A DNA stretch of 64,000 bases from Pseudomonas sp. CCC3.1 (lineage in GTDB: Bacteria; Pseudomonadota; Gammaproteobacteria; Pseudomonadales; Pseudomonadaceae), in assembly GCF_034347405.1 (NCBI RefSeq), contig NZ_CP133778.1:3844001-3908000 (forward strand), given 5' to 3'. Position 1 is the stretch's first letter. Each line of letters begins with the position of its first letter. Below the pieces are notes generated by a model. That model worked only from the letters and a program-made list of their open reading frames with translations. It was not told the DNA's origin and ran no database searches. Shown here piece after piece: positions 31,471-40,511 of this stretch. Position numbers and translations under genes: made by a program.

Positions 31471-32475
31471 TTACTGAAACAGTGACTCACTCGATAGGCC
31501 ATTACGTTCGAGGATCTCTCGCAGTCGCTTGAGCCCCTCAACCTGGATCTGTCGCACACGTTCACGCGTCAGGCCGATCTCCAACCCTACATCCTCAAGG
31601 GTGCTGCTTTCATGCCCACGCAGCCCGAAACGGCGAATCACCACCTCACGCTGTTTGTCTGTCAGTTCGGACAGCCACTGATCAATGCTCTGCGATAAAT
31701 CATCGTCCTGAAGCAGCTCACAAGGGTCTGTAGGGCGATCGTCCGTCAGGGTATCAAGCAGTGTTTTGTCTGAGTCCGGGCCTAAAGAAACGTCTACCGA
31801 GGACACCCGCTCATTGAGCCCAAGCATGCGCTTGACCTCTGCGACAGGCTTTTCAAGCAGATTGGCAATTTCTTCAGGGGAAGGTTCGTGATCGAGCTTT
31901 TGCGTAAGTTCGCGTGCGGCTCGCAGGTAGACGTTGAGTTCTTTGACAACATGGATCGGTAAACGAATGGTGCGGGTCTGATTCATGATCGCCCGTTCAA
32001 TCGTCTGGCGAATCCACCAGGTGGCGTAGGTCGAGAAGCGGAAGCCGCGTTCCGGATCAAATTTCTCGACAGCTCGAATCAATCCCAGGTTGCCCTCTTC
32101 AATCAGGTCTAGCAGCGATAACCCGCGATTGACATAGCGTCGGGCGATTTTCACCACCAGTCGCAAGTTACTTTCAATCATGCGTTTTCGCCCAGCCGGA
32201 TCCCCACTCTGCGACAAGCGCGCATAGTGAACTTCTTCTGCGGGGGAGAGTAACGGGGAGAAGCCAATTTCATTGAGGTACAACTGAGTCGCATCAAGCG
32301 CCCGGGTGTAGTCAATGTACTTGTGCTGTTTTGAAGCAGGTGCTTTTTTTGACTTGGTGCGAGTGGTAGGGGTTGAATCATCTTCTTCTGACATCAAGTC
32401 ACTTTCGATGCTGGAGTCCATAAGGAGCACCTCATCGTCGATGTCAAACCCCGGCGCTTCTTTACTGAGAGCCAT
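31471..32475 (-). CDS. rpoS: RNA polymerase sigma factor RpoS
   Basis: This 334-residue protein is the standard Pseudomonas length. It has region 1.2 DATQLYLNEIGFSPLLSPAEEV near residue 60, region 2 (NLGLIRAVEKFDPERGFRFSTYATWWIRQTIE shortened in part here; near 150), and region 4.2 LTRERVRQIQVEGLKRLREIL near 300. It directs stationary-phase and general stress transcription. It follows nlpD, whose coding region usually holds the main rpoS promoter, and its long leader contains a hairpin at 32541. The neighbour rsmZ links it to Gac/Rsm control. Confidence 0.96.
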   Translation of the reverse strand: MALSKEAPGFDIDDEVLLMDSSIESDLMSEEDDSTPTTRTKSKKAPASKQHKYIDYTRALDATQLYLNEIGFSPLLSPAEEVHYARLSQSGDPAGRKRMIESNLRLVVKIARRYVNRGLSLLDLIEEGNLGLIRAVEKFDPERGFRFSTYATWWIRQTIERAIMNQTRTIRLPIHVVKELNVYLRAARELTQKLDHEPSPEEIANLLEKPVAEVKRMLGLNERVSSVDVSLGPDSDKTLLDTLTDDRPTDPCELLQDDDLSQSIDQWLSELTDKQREVVIRRFGLRGHESSTLEDVGLEIGLTRERVRQIQVEGLKRLREILERNGLSSESLFQ

Positions 32476-32540
32476 TGTTATAGTCCTTTGGTGAGTTCGA
32501 CCTCAAGCTCAAGCATCGCCTTTATCCTTGGCAACGCTGG

Positions 32541-32574
32541 AGCCTGTTCCTTTTAGCTACATCAGGAACAGGCT
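32541..32574 (-). promoter_or_regulatory. Hairpin in the nlpD-rpoS spacer (rpoS leader)
   Basis: AGCCTGTTCC (32541-32550) and GGAACAGGCT (32565-32574) form a 10-bp stem with a 14-nt loop, 10 bp after the nlpD stop. No T-run follows in the reading direction, so it is not a classic terminator. It lies in the rpoS mRNA leader and may affect its stability or translation. Confidence 0.55.
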
Positions 32575-32583
32575 GGTAACTGA

Positions 32584-33411
32584 TCAACGGCGTGGTAGGA
32601 ATTGCAGTGGATCTACAGGTTTACCTTGACGGCGAATTTCAAAGTGAAGTTTCACCCGGTCTGTACCAGTTGACCCCATTTCGGCAATTGTCTGTCCGAC
32701 CTTGACCTGCTGCCCCTCCCGAACCAACAACCTGCGGTTATGACCATAGGCACTGACGTAGGTGTCGCTGTGTTTGATGATGACTAATTCGCCGTAGCCC
32801 CTCAATCCACTGCCGGCGTATACAACTGACCCATCAGACGCAGCTAAAACAGGCTGTCCCAAATCTCCGGCAATATCAATACCTTTATTCAAACTACCGT
32901 TTGAAGAAAATTTGCCTATCAAAATACCATCAGCGGGCCATCCCCAGCCTTTTGGAGCAGGCCCGTCCGGCAACGGCGCGGGTGCTGCAGGCGCTGTTGT
33001 TGTGGCACCAGAACGCTTGATAACCGTGGTCTTGCTGCCCGCAGAAGACGACACGACGGTGGTGGTCGAGCCCCCTGCTGGTACCGTGCCTGCACGGCCA
33101 TCAAAACGAATGGTCTGGCCTGGAACGATCGTGAACGGCGCATCAATCTTGTTGCGTGCAGCCAGTGCTTTCCAATCCCAACCGTAGCGAAAGGCAATTG
33201 AAAACAAGGTATCGCCACGTCGTACCACGTACTGGCCAGTGGTCACTGCCGGGCGCTGGGCCACTCCATTACGACTACCGGTGCTTGTACTCGTTTTGGA
33301 TGCGCTGGAGCACGCCGCCAGCAAAACCAGGGCGGCGCTTAACACTAGACCGACCGCGAGTCTCTGATAGCTTTTGGTCCCTATACGCTGCGTAATGACT
33401 GTGAGACTCAC
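32584..33411 (-). CDS. nlpD: Murein hydrolase activator lipoprotein NlpD
   Basis: This 275-residue lipoprotein has lipobox LLAAC near residue 33, a LysM domain GQYVVRRGDTLFSIAFRYGW near residue 60 and a C-terminal LytM/M23 domain. In the LytM domain the zinc ligand His is replaced (LNKGIDIAG) while HFEIRRQG remains, so it is catalytically inactive and works by activating an amidase (AmiC) at the septum. GTG 33411 is preceded by AAGGGAGCGG and is preferred over a distant ATG. It is upstream of rpoS. Confidence 0.93.
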   Translation of the reverse strand: MSLTVITQRIGTKSYQRLAVGLVLSAALVLLAACSSASKTSTSTGSRNGVAQRPAVTTGQYVVRRGDTLFSIAFRYGWDWKALAARNKIDAPFTIVPGQTIRFDGRAGTVPAGGSTTTVVSSSAGSKTTVIKRSGATTTAPAAPAPLPDGPAPKGWGWPADGILIGKFSSNGSLNKGIDIAGDLGQPVLAASDGSVVYAGSGLRGYGELVIIKHSDTYVSAYGHNRRLLVREGQQVKVGQTIAEMGSTGTDRVKLHFEIRRQGKPVDPLQFLPRR

Positions 33412-33620
33412 CCGCCGCTCCCTTTGAAGATGGCTAAATATTAAAACGCCAGTAACGGCCCTCGATGGGCGCAAGTATAACTGGCCTTCGCAGCTTTACA
33501 GATCGCAAAGCCAACTCATAAACACAATGTTCAATGTTAAACACGCACTGGGCAGGGCCTGCCCGCTGGGCTGTATGACCCGTACCCGGTCTTATAATTC
33601 ATCCGGGCCGATCTAAAGGT

Positions 33621-34298
33621 TCAGGCCAGCGGCCCATTGAGCAGTGGCACAAAGCGCACATTGCCAATCACCCGCCTGGCAAAACCGTGATCTTCGCGCA
33701 CGATTAGCATCAGTTGTTGAACATCGCCCGCGCCGACTGGAATCACCAGACGGCCGCCAGGCGCCAGTTGATCAAGCAATGCCTGAGGAACATCTGTCGC
33801 CACAGCGGTCACGATAATGCCGTTGTAAGGTGCCAGCGCTGGCCAGCCTTCCCAGCCATCACCCCAGCGGAAAACCACGTTGCGCAGGTTGAGTTCGAGC
33901 AACCGCTCTTTGGCCCGATCCTGCAATACCTTGATTCGTTCGACCGAGAAGATCCGCTCAACCAGCTGCGACAGCACAGCCGTCTGGTAACCCGAGCCGG
34001 TGCCGATCTCCATGACCTTGTCCAGCGGGCCATCTTCCAGCAGCAACTCGCTCATGCGCGCCACCATATAAGGCTGGGAGATGGTCTGGTTGTTGCCAAT
34101 CGGCAGCGCCGTGTCTTCGTAAGCCCGGTGCGCCAAGGCTTCATCGACAAACAGGTGACGGGGTGTGCGACGAATGACTTCAAGCACGTTCTGGTTAACG
34201 ATGCCCTCTTCACGCAAGCGCTGAATCAGACGCTCGCGTGTACGTTCAGAGGTCATGCCAATGCCACGATGCATCAGGCCATCCTGCTCGCGCGCCAT
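33621..34298 (-). CDS. pcm: Protein-L-isoaspartate O-methyltransferase Pcm
   Basis: This 225-residue SAM-dependent methyltransferase has MEIGTGSGYQTAVL near residue 97, the PCMT motif TISQPYMVARM near 73, and PGGRLVIPVG near 180. It repairs isoaspartyl residues in aged proteins. ATG 34298 overlaps the surE stop (TGATG), favouring this start; ATG 34256 would give 211 residues. The surE-pcm-nlpD-rpoS order is standard. Confidence 0.93.
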   Translation of the reverse strand: MAREQDGLMHRGIGMTSERTRERLIQRLREEGIVNQNVLEVIRRTPRHLFVDEALAHRAYEDTALPIGNNQTISQPYMVARMSELLLEDGPLDKVMEIGTGSGYQTAVLSQLVERIFSVERIKVLQDRAKERLLELNLRNVVFRWGDGWEGWPALAPYNGIIVTAVATDVPQALLDQLAPGGRLVIPVGAGDVQQLMLIVREDHGFARRVIGNVRFVPLLNGPLA

Positions 34299-35047
34299 CA
34301 GCCCAACCCCTCCAGCCAGCCATCAAGGCTTTTGAACCCATCGCTGAAGGTGCGATCCAGTTGCAACGGCGTAATCGACACATAGCCTTGCATCACCGCA
34401 TGGAAATCGGTGCCCGGCCCGCCGTCTTCAGCATCGCCAGCCGCCGCAATCCAATAACCGGCCTTGCCGCGCGGATCAACAACGCGAACCGGAGCCGCCG
34501 CGCGCGCGCGATGCCCCAGACGGGTCAGCTGGATTCCACGGATTTTCTCAAGTGGCAAGTTAGGAATATTAACGTTGAGCACCGTGCGCGGCGGCAGATC
34601 GAGCAAAGGATGGGCTTCGACCAGCTTACGGGCAAAATACGCGGCGGTCGGCAGGTTATCGACCTGACGCGACACCAGCGAAAAAGCAAACGAAGGACGC
34701 TCCAGAAAACGCCCTTCAAGCGCCGCCGCCACGGTGCCCGAATACAGCACGTCGTCACCCAGGTTGGCGCCCATATTGATCCCTGAAACCACCATGTCCG
34801 GCTGCTGTGCCAACAAGCCATTAAGACCCAGGTGCACGCAATCGGTCGGCGTGCCATTGATGCTGATAAATCCATTGGCCAGGGTGTGCGGATGCAGGGG
34901 ACGGTCCAGCGTCAGCGAGCTGCTCGCGCCACTTTTGTCTTGCTCGGGGGCAATCACCACGCATTCGCAGTAATCGGCCAATGCGCCAAAAAGCGCGGCA
35001 ATCCCCGGGGCGGTGACCCCATCATCGTTTGAAATCAGAATACGCAT
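34298..35047 (-). CDS. surE: 5'/3'-nucleotidase SurE
   Basis: This 249-residue protein has the metal-binding start MRILISNDDGVTAPG (two Asp), GTPTDCVHLG near residue 90 and VSGINMGANLGDDVLYSGTV near 105. It dephosphorylates nucleotides and short polyphosphates, a stationary-phase survival function. It overlaps truD by 13 bp upstream and pcm by one base downstream. Confidence 0.95.
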   Translation of the reverse strand: MRILISNDDGVTAPGIAALFGALADYCECVVIAPEQDKSGASSSLTLDRPLHPHTLANGFISINGTPTDCVHLGLNGLLAQQPDMVVSGINMGANLGDDVLYSGTVAAALEGRFLERPSFAFSLVSRQVDNLPTAAYFARKLVEAHPLLDLPPRTVLNVNIPNLPLEKIRGIQLTRLGHRARAAAPVRVVDPRGKAGYWIAAAGDAEDGGPGTDFHAVMQGYVSITPLQLDRTFSDGFKSLDGWLEGLG

Positions 35048-36093
35048 AGGCTGTCCGTTTGACCCAAAGACACCAGATCAACAAGTTCGCGCACCAGAAC
35101 AGTGGCGAAGCATCCGGCCGGCAGTACAAATTCCAGTTGCAAAATATCTGGCTGCGGATAATGCCACGTCAATCGGCCAATGGGCAGCCGCAGGATGCGT
35201 CGTTCATGGCTCATTCCCGCCCGAACCAGCCAGTCGCGCAAATCAGCTTCGCGCTCGGCAATCGACTGTTCCAGCGCCTGGGTTGCACCCGTGGTCGGTG
35301 ACTCGCCCTCGCCCCACTGCGGGCCAGTGGGGTGAAGGTCAAGAATAGCCAAGCGCGGGTCGCTGCACTCAGCCTCGCCCGCCGGGAAAAAACTGCGGCT
35401 GTCAGTAAACGCCAGTAAATCGCCCACCTGCGCACGCTGCCAGGAGCCATCGGCCACCCGTGCGGCCAACACTTGGTTGAACAGGTAGCTGCGGGCAGTG
35501 GACAGCAGCCGCGAACGCACATTGCGCTGCTCAGGCAGGGCTTTACGCGCAGCGTAATCGCGTGCCTCGCCCACATTGCCGCCCTGCCAGCCAAAACGCT
35601 GCGTGCCGAAATAGTTGGGCACGCCCTGCTTGGCGATCAGCTCCAGGCGCTGTTGCAACGCGTCCTTGTCAGCGACCAATTGCGTGAGGCGCAACGTGAA
35701 ACCGTTAGCCGCGTGGGCGCCGCGCTGCAATTTACGCTTGTGACGGGAGGTCTTGAGGATTTTAAGCGTGTCGTTTTCGGCACCCGACAAGTCGGGGTCA
35801 GCCTTGCCCGGCAGCTGCACGCTGAACCATTGTCGGGTCAGCGCCTGGCGGTCTTTCAAGCCCGCGTAACTCACCGTACGCAACGGCACTCCCGCGGCCT
35901 TGGCAATACGCCGCGCCGCTTCTTCAGTGTTCAGGCCACGCTTTTCGACCCACAACCACAGATGCTCGCCATCGCCGGACAACGGAATATCAAGCACTTC
36001 GTCGACTTGAAAATCCTCGGCCGTGGCCTTGAGCACCGCAGTGCCCAATGGCTCGCCGTAAGCGGTCGGCCCCAGCAGATCACGCTCGTTCAT
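35035..36093 (-). CDS. truD: tRNA pseudouridine-13 synthase TruD
   Basis: This 352-residue protein has the catalytic motif YAGLKDRQALTRQWFS near residue 80 (Asp in KDR), GVPNYFGTQRFGW near 155 and the C-terminal LPAGCFATVLVREL. It makes pseudouridine 13 in tRNA-Glu. It overlaps ispF by 4 bp and surE by 13 bp, so the three are translationally coupled. Confidence 0.94.
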   Translation of the reverse strand: MNERDLLGPTAYGEPLGTAVLKATAEDFQVDEVLDIPLSGDGEHLWLWVEKRGLNTEEAARRIAKAAGVPLRTVSYAGLKDRQALTRQWFSVQLPGKADPDLSGAENDTLKILKTSRHKRKLQRGAHAANGFTLRLTQLVADKDALQQRLELIAKQGVPNYFGTQRFGWQGGNVGEARDYAARKALPEQRNVRSRLLSTARSYLFNQVLAARVADGSWQRAQVGDLLAFTDSRSFFPAGEAECSDPRLAILDLHPTGPQWGEGESPTTGATQALEQSIAEREADLRDWLVRAGMSHERRILRLPIGRLTWHYPQPDILQLEFVLPAGCFATVLVRELVDLVSLGQTDSLCVF

Positions 36094-36563
36094 GCGCGAA
36101 CCAACAACGCAATGGCGTGCACCGCGATGCCTTCTTCGCGGCCCACAAAACCGAGTTTTTCAGTGGTGGTGGCTTTTACGTTTACCTGGTCCAAATCAAC
36201 CTCAAGATCCGCCGCTATCAGCGCACGCATCGTTTCGATATGCGGCGCCATTTTCGGCGCCTGAGCAATGATGGTGTTGTCGACATTGCCGACTTTCCAG
36301 CCCTTGGCATGGATCAGACCCACGACATGGCGCAACAGGACGCGGCTGTCTGCGCCCTTGAATTGCGGGTCGGTGTCTGGAAAATGTTTGCCGATGTCGC
36401 CCAGTGCCGCCGCCCCCAGCAGTGCATCGCTGAGCGCGTGCAAAAGCACATCGCCATCAGAGTGGGCCAACAACCCGAATTTATGTGCAATACGCACGCC
36501 GCCCAGGGTTATAAAATCGCCTTCAGCAAAACAGTGCACATCATAGCCGTGGCCAATACGCAT
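36090..36563 (-). CDS. ispF: 2-C-methyl-D-erythritol 2,4-cyclodiphosphate synthase IspF
   Basis: This 157-residue protein has zinc ligands in GHGYDVHCF (Asp8, His10) and AHSDGDVLLHALSDALLGA (His42), and FPDTDPQFKGADS. It closes the cyclodiphosphate ring in the MEP pathway. The other MEP genes ispD (39807) and dxr (59901) are in the same window but not adjacent. It starts the ispF-truD-surE-pcm run. Confidence 0.95.
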   Translation of the reverse strand: MRIGHGYDVHCFAEGDFITLGGVRIAHKFGLLAHSDGDVLLHALSDALLGAAALGDIGKHFPDTDPQFKGADSRVLLRHVVGLIHAKGWKVGNVDNTIIAQAPKMAPHIETMRALIAADLEVDLDQVNVKATTTEKLGFVGREEGIAVHAIALLVRA

Positions 36564-36615
36564 AAAAAAACGCCCCGATTAAGTCAGGGCGTGATTCTAC
36601 CTACTTTGGTCACTA

Positions 36616-37461
36616 TTAGGCGCTTAGTGCGCGCGCGTGATGACGCAAGTGATCATCTATAAAGCTGGCGATGAAGAAATAGCTGTGGTCATAGCCCGGC
36701 TGCAGACGCAAGGTCAGCGGGTGATCAGCCAATTTGGCCGCTTGTTGCAACGCTTCAGGCTTAAGCTGGACGGCTAAAAAGTCGTCCCTGTCGCCTTGAT
36801 CCACCAGCAACGGCAGCTTTTCACGGGCCTCACTGATCAACACACACGCATCCCACTCACGCCAGCGCGCACGTTCTTCGCCCAAGTAATGCGAAAACGC
36901 CTTTTGCCCCCAAGGGCAATCCATCGGGTTGCTGATCGGTGCAAAGGCCGACACTGACTGATAGCGCCCCGGATTACGCAAGGCACACACCAGCGCGCCG
37001 TGCCCACCCATGGAATGGCCGCTGATCCCGCGTTTTTGCGACGCTGGAAAATGCGCTTCGACCAACGCCGGCAGCTCCTGCACCACGTAATCGTGCATGC
37101 GGTAATGCTGAGCCCAGGGTTGCTGGGTCGCGTTCAGGTAAAAACCTGCGCCCAGACCAAAATCCCAGGCCGCATTCGGATCATCCGGCACACCCTCGCC
37201 GCGCGGGCTGGTGTCCGGGCACACAATAATCAGGCCCAGTTCGGCGGCCATCTTCATGGCGCCAGCCTTGTGCATGAAGTTCTCATCGGTGCAGGTCAGC
37301 CCCGACAACCAGTACAGCACGGGCAGTTTTGCGCCCTGCTCGGCTTGCGGCGGCAGATACACGGCAAACACCATGTCACAGCCCAACACTTCAGAGCGAT
37401 GCGTATAACGCTTGTGCCAGCCGCCGAAGCTCTTCTGGCAGGAAATATTTGTTAAGGGCAT
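36616..37461 (-). CDS. fghA: S-formylglutathione hydrolase
   Basis: This 281-residue esterase D family protein has LYWLSGLTCTDENFMHKAG near residue 50, the nucleophile GHSMGGHGAL near 145, and the charge-relay His near the C-terminus (GYDHSYFF). It hydrolyses S-formylglutathione to formate and glutathione, the second step of formaldehyde detoxification. It follows adhC, with a REPIN hairpin between them. Confidence 0.94.
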   Translation of the reverse strand: MPLTNISCQKSFGGWHKRYTHRSEVLGCDMVFAVYLPPQAEQGAKLPVLYWLSGLTCTDENFMHKAGAMKMAAELGLIIVCPDTSPRGEGVPDDPNAAWDFGLGAGFYLNATQQPWAQHYRMHDYVVQELPALVEAHFPASQKRGISGHSMGGHGALVCALRNPGRYQSVSAFAPISNPMDCPWGQKAFSHYLGEERARWREWDACVLISEAREKLPLLVDQGDRDDFLAVQLKPEALQQAAKLADHPLTLRLQPGYDHSYFFIASFIDDHLRHHARALSA

Positions 37462-37506
37462 AGAAGCAGCTCCAAGCTTTTAGCTGCAAACCGCATGATA
37501 GGCCCA

Positions 37507-37576
37507 CTGTAGGAGCGAGCTTGCCTCGCGATCTTTTGATCTTTAAAAAGATCGCGAGGCAAGCTCGCTCCTACAG
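37507..37576. repeat. REPIN: perfect 31-bp inverted repeat with 8-nt loop
   Basis: Left arm 37507-37537 starts CTGTAGGAGCGAGCTTGCCT; right arm 37546-37576 is its exact reverse complement. It lies between adhC and fghA on one transcript, where it could form a very stable RNA hairpin that lowers fghA expression or protects the adhC mRNA. Confidence 0.85.
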
Positions 37577-37614
37577 AGTCAGTGATTGGGCTTACCCCGG
37601 CTTGTAGCTATTCG

Positions 37615-38727
37615 TCAGAATTTAATAACAGTACGAATGCTTTTGCCTTCATGCATCAGGTCAAATGCCTTGTTGATATCTTCCAGGCCCATGGTGTGGG
37701 TGATGAACGTATCCAGCGGGATCTCGCCGGTTTGCGCCATCTCGACATAACTTGGCAGTTCAGTACGACCGCGCACGCCACCGAACGCCGAACCGCGCCA
37801 GACGCGACCGGTGACCAGTTGGAACGGACGGGTCGAGATTTCCTGGCCAGCACCGGCCACACCAATGACCACCGACTCGCCCCACCCTTTGTGGCAGCAC
37901 TCCAACGCCGCACGCATCAAGTGCACATTGCCGATGCACTCGAAGGAGAAATCAACACCGCCGTCAGTCATGTCGACGATCACTTCTTGAATCGGGCGAT
38001 CAAAGTCTTTCGGGTTTACGCAGTCTGTCGCGCCCAGTTGTTTGGCGATCTCAAACTTGGCCGGGTTGATGTCGATGGCAATAATCCGCGCCGCCTTGGC
38101 TTTTACGGCGCCGATCACGGCCGACAGGCCAATGCCGCCCAGGCCGAAAATAGCCACCGTGTCGCCCGGCTTGACCTTGGCGGTGTTGAGCACTGCGCCG
38201 ATGCCGGTGGTTACACCGCAACCCAGCAGGCAGACTTTTTCCAGCGGCGCTTCTTTCTGAATCTTGGCGACGGAGATTTCCGGGAGCACGGTGTACTCGG
38301 AGAACGTCGAAGTGCCCATGTAGTGGAAAATTGGCTGACCTTTGTAAGAGAAGCGCGTAGTGCCGTCAGGCATCAAGCCTTTGCCCTGGGTTGAGCGAAT
38401 CGCCTGACACAGGTTGGTCTTGCCAGACAGGCAGAATTTGCACTGACGGCATTCCGGGGTGTACAGCGGGATCACATGGTCACCGACGGCAACCGAGGTT
38501 ACGCCTTCGCCGATGGCCTCAACGATTGCGCCGCCTTCGTGACCCAAAATCGACGGGAAGATGCCTTCCGGATCCGCGCCTGACAAGGTGTAGGCGTCGG
38601 TGTGGCAAACACCCGAAGCCACGACGCGCAACAGCACTTCGCCCGCCTTGGGCATGGCAACGTCTACTTCTACGATTTCCAGCGGCTTTTTGGCCTCGAA
38701 TGCTACGGCAGCACGTGACTTGATCAT
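37615..38727 (-). CDS. adhC: S-(hydroxymethyl)glutathione dehydrogenase (class III ADH)
   Basis: This 370-residue zinc alcohol dehydrogenase has catalytic zinc ligands in SGVCHTDAYTLSG and LGHEGG, a structural zinc loop CRQCKFCLSGKTNLC near residue 90, and the NAD-binding GLGGIGLSAVIGA near 195. It oxidises the formaldehyde-glutathione adduct. ATG 38727 gives the standard MIKSRAAVAFEAKKPLE start. It is divergent from a LysR-type gene (start 38836) that may regulate it. Confidence 0.95.
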   Translation of the reverse strand: MIKSRAAVAFEAKKPLEIVEVDVAMPKAGEVLLRVVASGVCHTDAYTLSGADPEGIFPSILGHEGGAIVEAIGEGVTSVAVGDHVIPLYTPECRQCKFCLSGKTNLCQAIRSTQGKGLMPDGTTRFSYKGQPIFHYMGTSTFSEYTVLPEISVAKIQKEAPLEKVCLLGCGVTTGIGAVLNTAKVKPGDTVAIFGLGGIGLSAVIGAVKAKAARIIAIDINPAKFEIAKQLGATDCVNPKDFDRPIQEVIVDMTDGGVDFSFECIGNVHLMRAALECCHKGWGESVVIGVAGAGQEISTRPFQLVTGRVWRGSAFGGVRGRTELPSYVEMAQTGEIPLDTFITHTMGLEDINKAFDLMHEGKSIRTVIKF

Positions 38728-38835
38728 CCATCGTCTCCAGCAAAGTAAAAACAAGACGCCGAGTGTAAATCAGCGCTGAGTGATTAATAATCCAGGCAAA
38801 AGCAAAACATTATTGCTCTACAGGGACAATCAACC

Positions 38836-39732
38836 GTGAACGAGAACCGCTGGGAAGGTATAGACGAATTTGTGGCCGTAGCCGAATGCGGTCAGTTCAC
38901 GGCCGCAGCCGAAAGCCTCGGCGTGTCGTCTTCACACATCAGCCGCCAGGTCGCCCGCCTTGAAGAACGCCTGCAAACTCGCCTGTTCTACCGAAGTACC
39001 CGAAGAGTGACGCTGACTGAAGCCGGGCAAACTTTTTTGCAACATTGTCAGCGCCTGCAAGACGGCCGCGAAGAAGCCCTGCGGGCCATCGGCGACTTGG
39101 CCAGCGAACCCAAAGGCATGCTGCGCATGACGTGCGCAGTGGCCTACGGCGAGCGCTTTATTGTGCCGCTGGTGACGCGTTTTATGGGGCTATACCCACA
39201 ATTGCGGGTCGACATTGAACTGAGCAATCGGCCCTTGGACCTGGTGCACGAAAGCCTTGATCTGGCGATTCGACTTGGCCGACTACAGGACTCAAGGTTG
39301 GTTGCGACCCGTCTGGCGCCCCGACGCATGTACCTGTGCGCGTCGCCGTCTTATCTGGAACATTACGGGCGCCCCCACAGCTTGTCGGAATTGAGCCGCC
39401 ACAACTGCCTGATTGGCAGTTCGGACATCTGGCAACTGAAGCAGGATGGACGAGAATTTTCGCAGCGAGTACAAGGCAATTGGCGCTGCAACAGCGGGCA
39501 AGCGGTGCTGGACGCGGCACTGCAAGGCGTTGGCTTGTGTCAGCTACCGGACTATTACGTACTGGAGCATCTAAAGACCGGTGCACTGGTGTCGCTGCTC
39601 GACGCGCATCAACCGCCCAACACCGCCGTCTGGGGGCTGTACCCGCAGCAACGGCATTTGTCGCCCAAAGTCAGAAAGCTGGTGGATTATCTGAAGGAAG
39701 GATTGGCCAAGCGGGAGGAGTATTTGAGCTAG
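38836..39732 (+). CDS. LysR-family transcriptional regulator
   Basis: This 298-residue LTTR has an N-terminal winged HTH (FTAAAESLGVSSSHISRQVARLEERLQTRLFYRSTRR shown in part; residues 20-58) and a substrate-binding domain. It is divergent from adhC with a 108-bp shared promoter region, the common layout for a LysR regulator and its target. It also resembles LTTRs that act on drug or electrophile response genes. The effector is unknown. Confidence 0.87.
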   Translation: MNENRWEGIDEFVAVAECGQFTAAAESLGVSSSHISRQVARLEERLQTRLFYRSTRRVTLTEAGQTFLQHCQRLQDGREEALRAIGDLASEPKGMLRMTCAVAYGERFIVPLVTRFMGLYPQLRVDIELSNRPLDLVHESLDLAIRLGRLQDSRLVATRLAPRRMYLCASPSYLEHYGRPHSLSELSRHNCLIGSSDIWQLKQDGREFSQRVQGNWRCNSGQAVLDAALQGVGLCQLPDYYVLEHLKTGALVSLLDAHQPPNTAVWGLYPQQRHLSPKVRKLVDYLKEGLAKREEYLS

Positions 39733-39749
39733 GCACTTCGCCAGGTTTC

Positions 39750-39785
39750 TGTAGTCGCTGTCGAGGCACGAAGGCTGCGACTACG
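39750..39785. repeat. Single REP-like arm
   Basis: TGTAGTCGCTGTCGAGGCAC with following AAGGCTGCGACTACG matches the arms at 46535 and 2411. It lies between the convergent LysR-type and ispD genes. Confidence 0.7.
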
Positions 39786-39806
39786 GATGTGTGCAGCTTT
39801 GTCCGA

Positions 39807-40511
39807 TCAGCGGTTAGCCCAGCGCAGGCGTAGCCACTCAAGGTCTTCGGGGCGGGTGACTTTGATGTTGTCCGAACGGCCTTCGATCAGGCGCGGGGCC
39901 AAACCTGCCCACTCCATTGCGGACGATTCATCCGTAATGTTGGCATCCGCCACCAGACTGTCAGCCAAAGCACGATGCAATGCCCCCAGTCGGAACATCT
40001 GCGGCGTATAAGCCTGCCAGATCAAGCTACGATCGACGGTTTCGACCGCACGACCATTTTTGTCCACGCGTTTGAGGGTGTCACGCGCCGGGACTGCGAG
40101 CAAACCACCCACCGGGTCGTCTGCCAATTCACTGAGCAGCTTGTCCAGATCCTCACGTGACAGGTTGGGCCGTGCCGCATCGTGCACCAGCACCCAGTCG
40201 TCATCGCCAGCACCCTGGGCATGCAGGTACAACAAGGCGTTCAATACTGAATCAGCACGCTCGCGACCACCGTCAACCCGGGCAATGCGCGGGTCGGCAG
40301 CACACTGCAGAGACGGCCAGAAGGGATCATCAAACGCCAGACTGACCACCAGCCCTTTGAGGCCAGGGTGATCAAGAAAACAGCCAAGGCTGTGTTCAAG
40401 AATACTGCGCCCGCCCAACTGCAAATACTGTTTGGGACGGTCCGCGGCCATACGGGCACCCACGCCCGCGGCAGGAATCACGGCCCAGAAGGCCGCAGAT
40501 GTATAGCTCAT
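39807..40511 (-). CDS. ispD: 2-C-methyl-D-erythritol 4-phosphate cytidylyltransferase IspD
   Basis: This 234-residue protein has the nucleotide-binding start AVIPAAGVGARM and RPKQYLQLGGRSILEH, and VLVHDAARPNL near residue 110. It attaches CMP to MEP in isoprenoid precursor synthesis. It overlaps ftsB by 4 bp (ATGA). Confidence 0.95.
   Translation of the reverse strand: MSYTSAAFWAVIPAAGVGARMAADRPKQYLQLGGRSILEHSLGCFLDHPGLKGLVVSLAFDDPFWPSLQCAADPRIARVDGGRERADSVLNALLYLHAQGAGDDDWVLVHDAARPNLSREDLDKLLSELADDPVGGLLAVPARDTLKRVDKNGRAVETVDRSLIWQAYTPQMFRLGALHRALADSLVADANITDESSAMEWAGLAPRLIEGRSDNIKVTRPEDLEWLRLRWANR

Noticed and set aside
32541..32574. nlpD terminator
   Set aside because: The stem lacks a following T-run in the direction of transcription, and rpoS is expected to be read through from nlpD.
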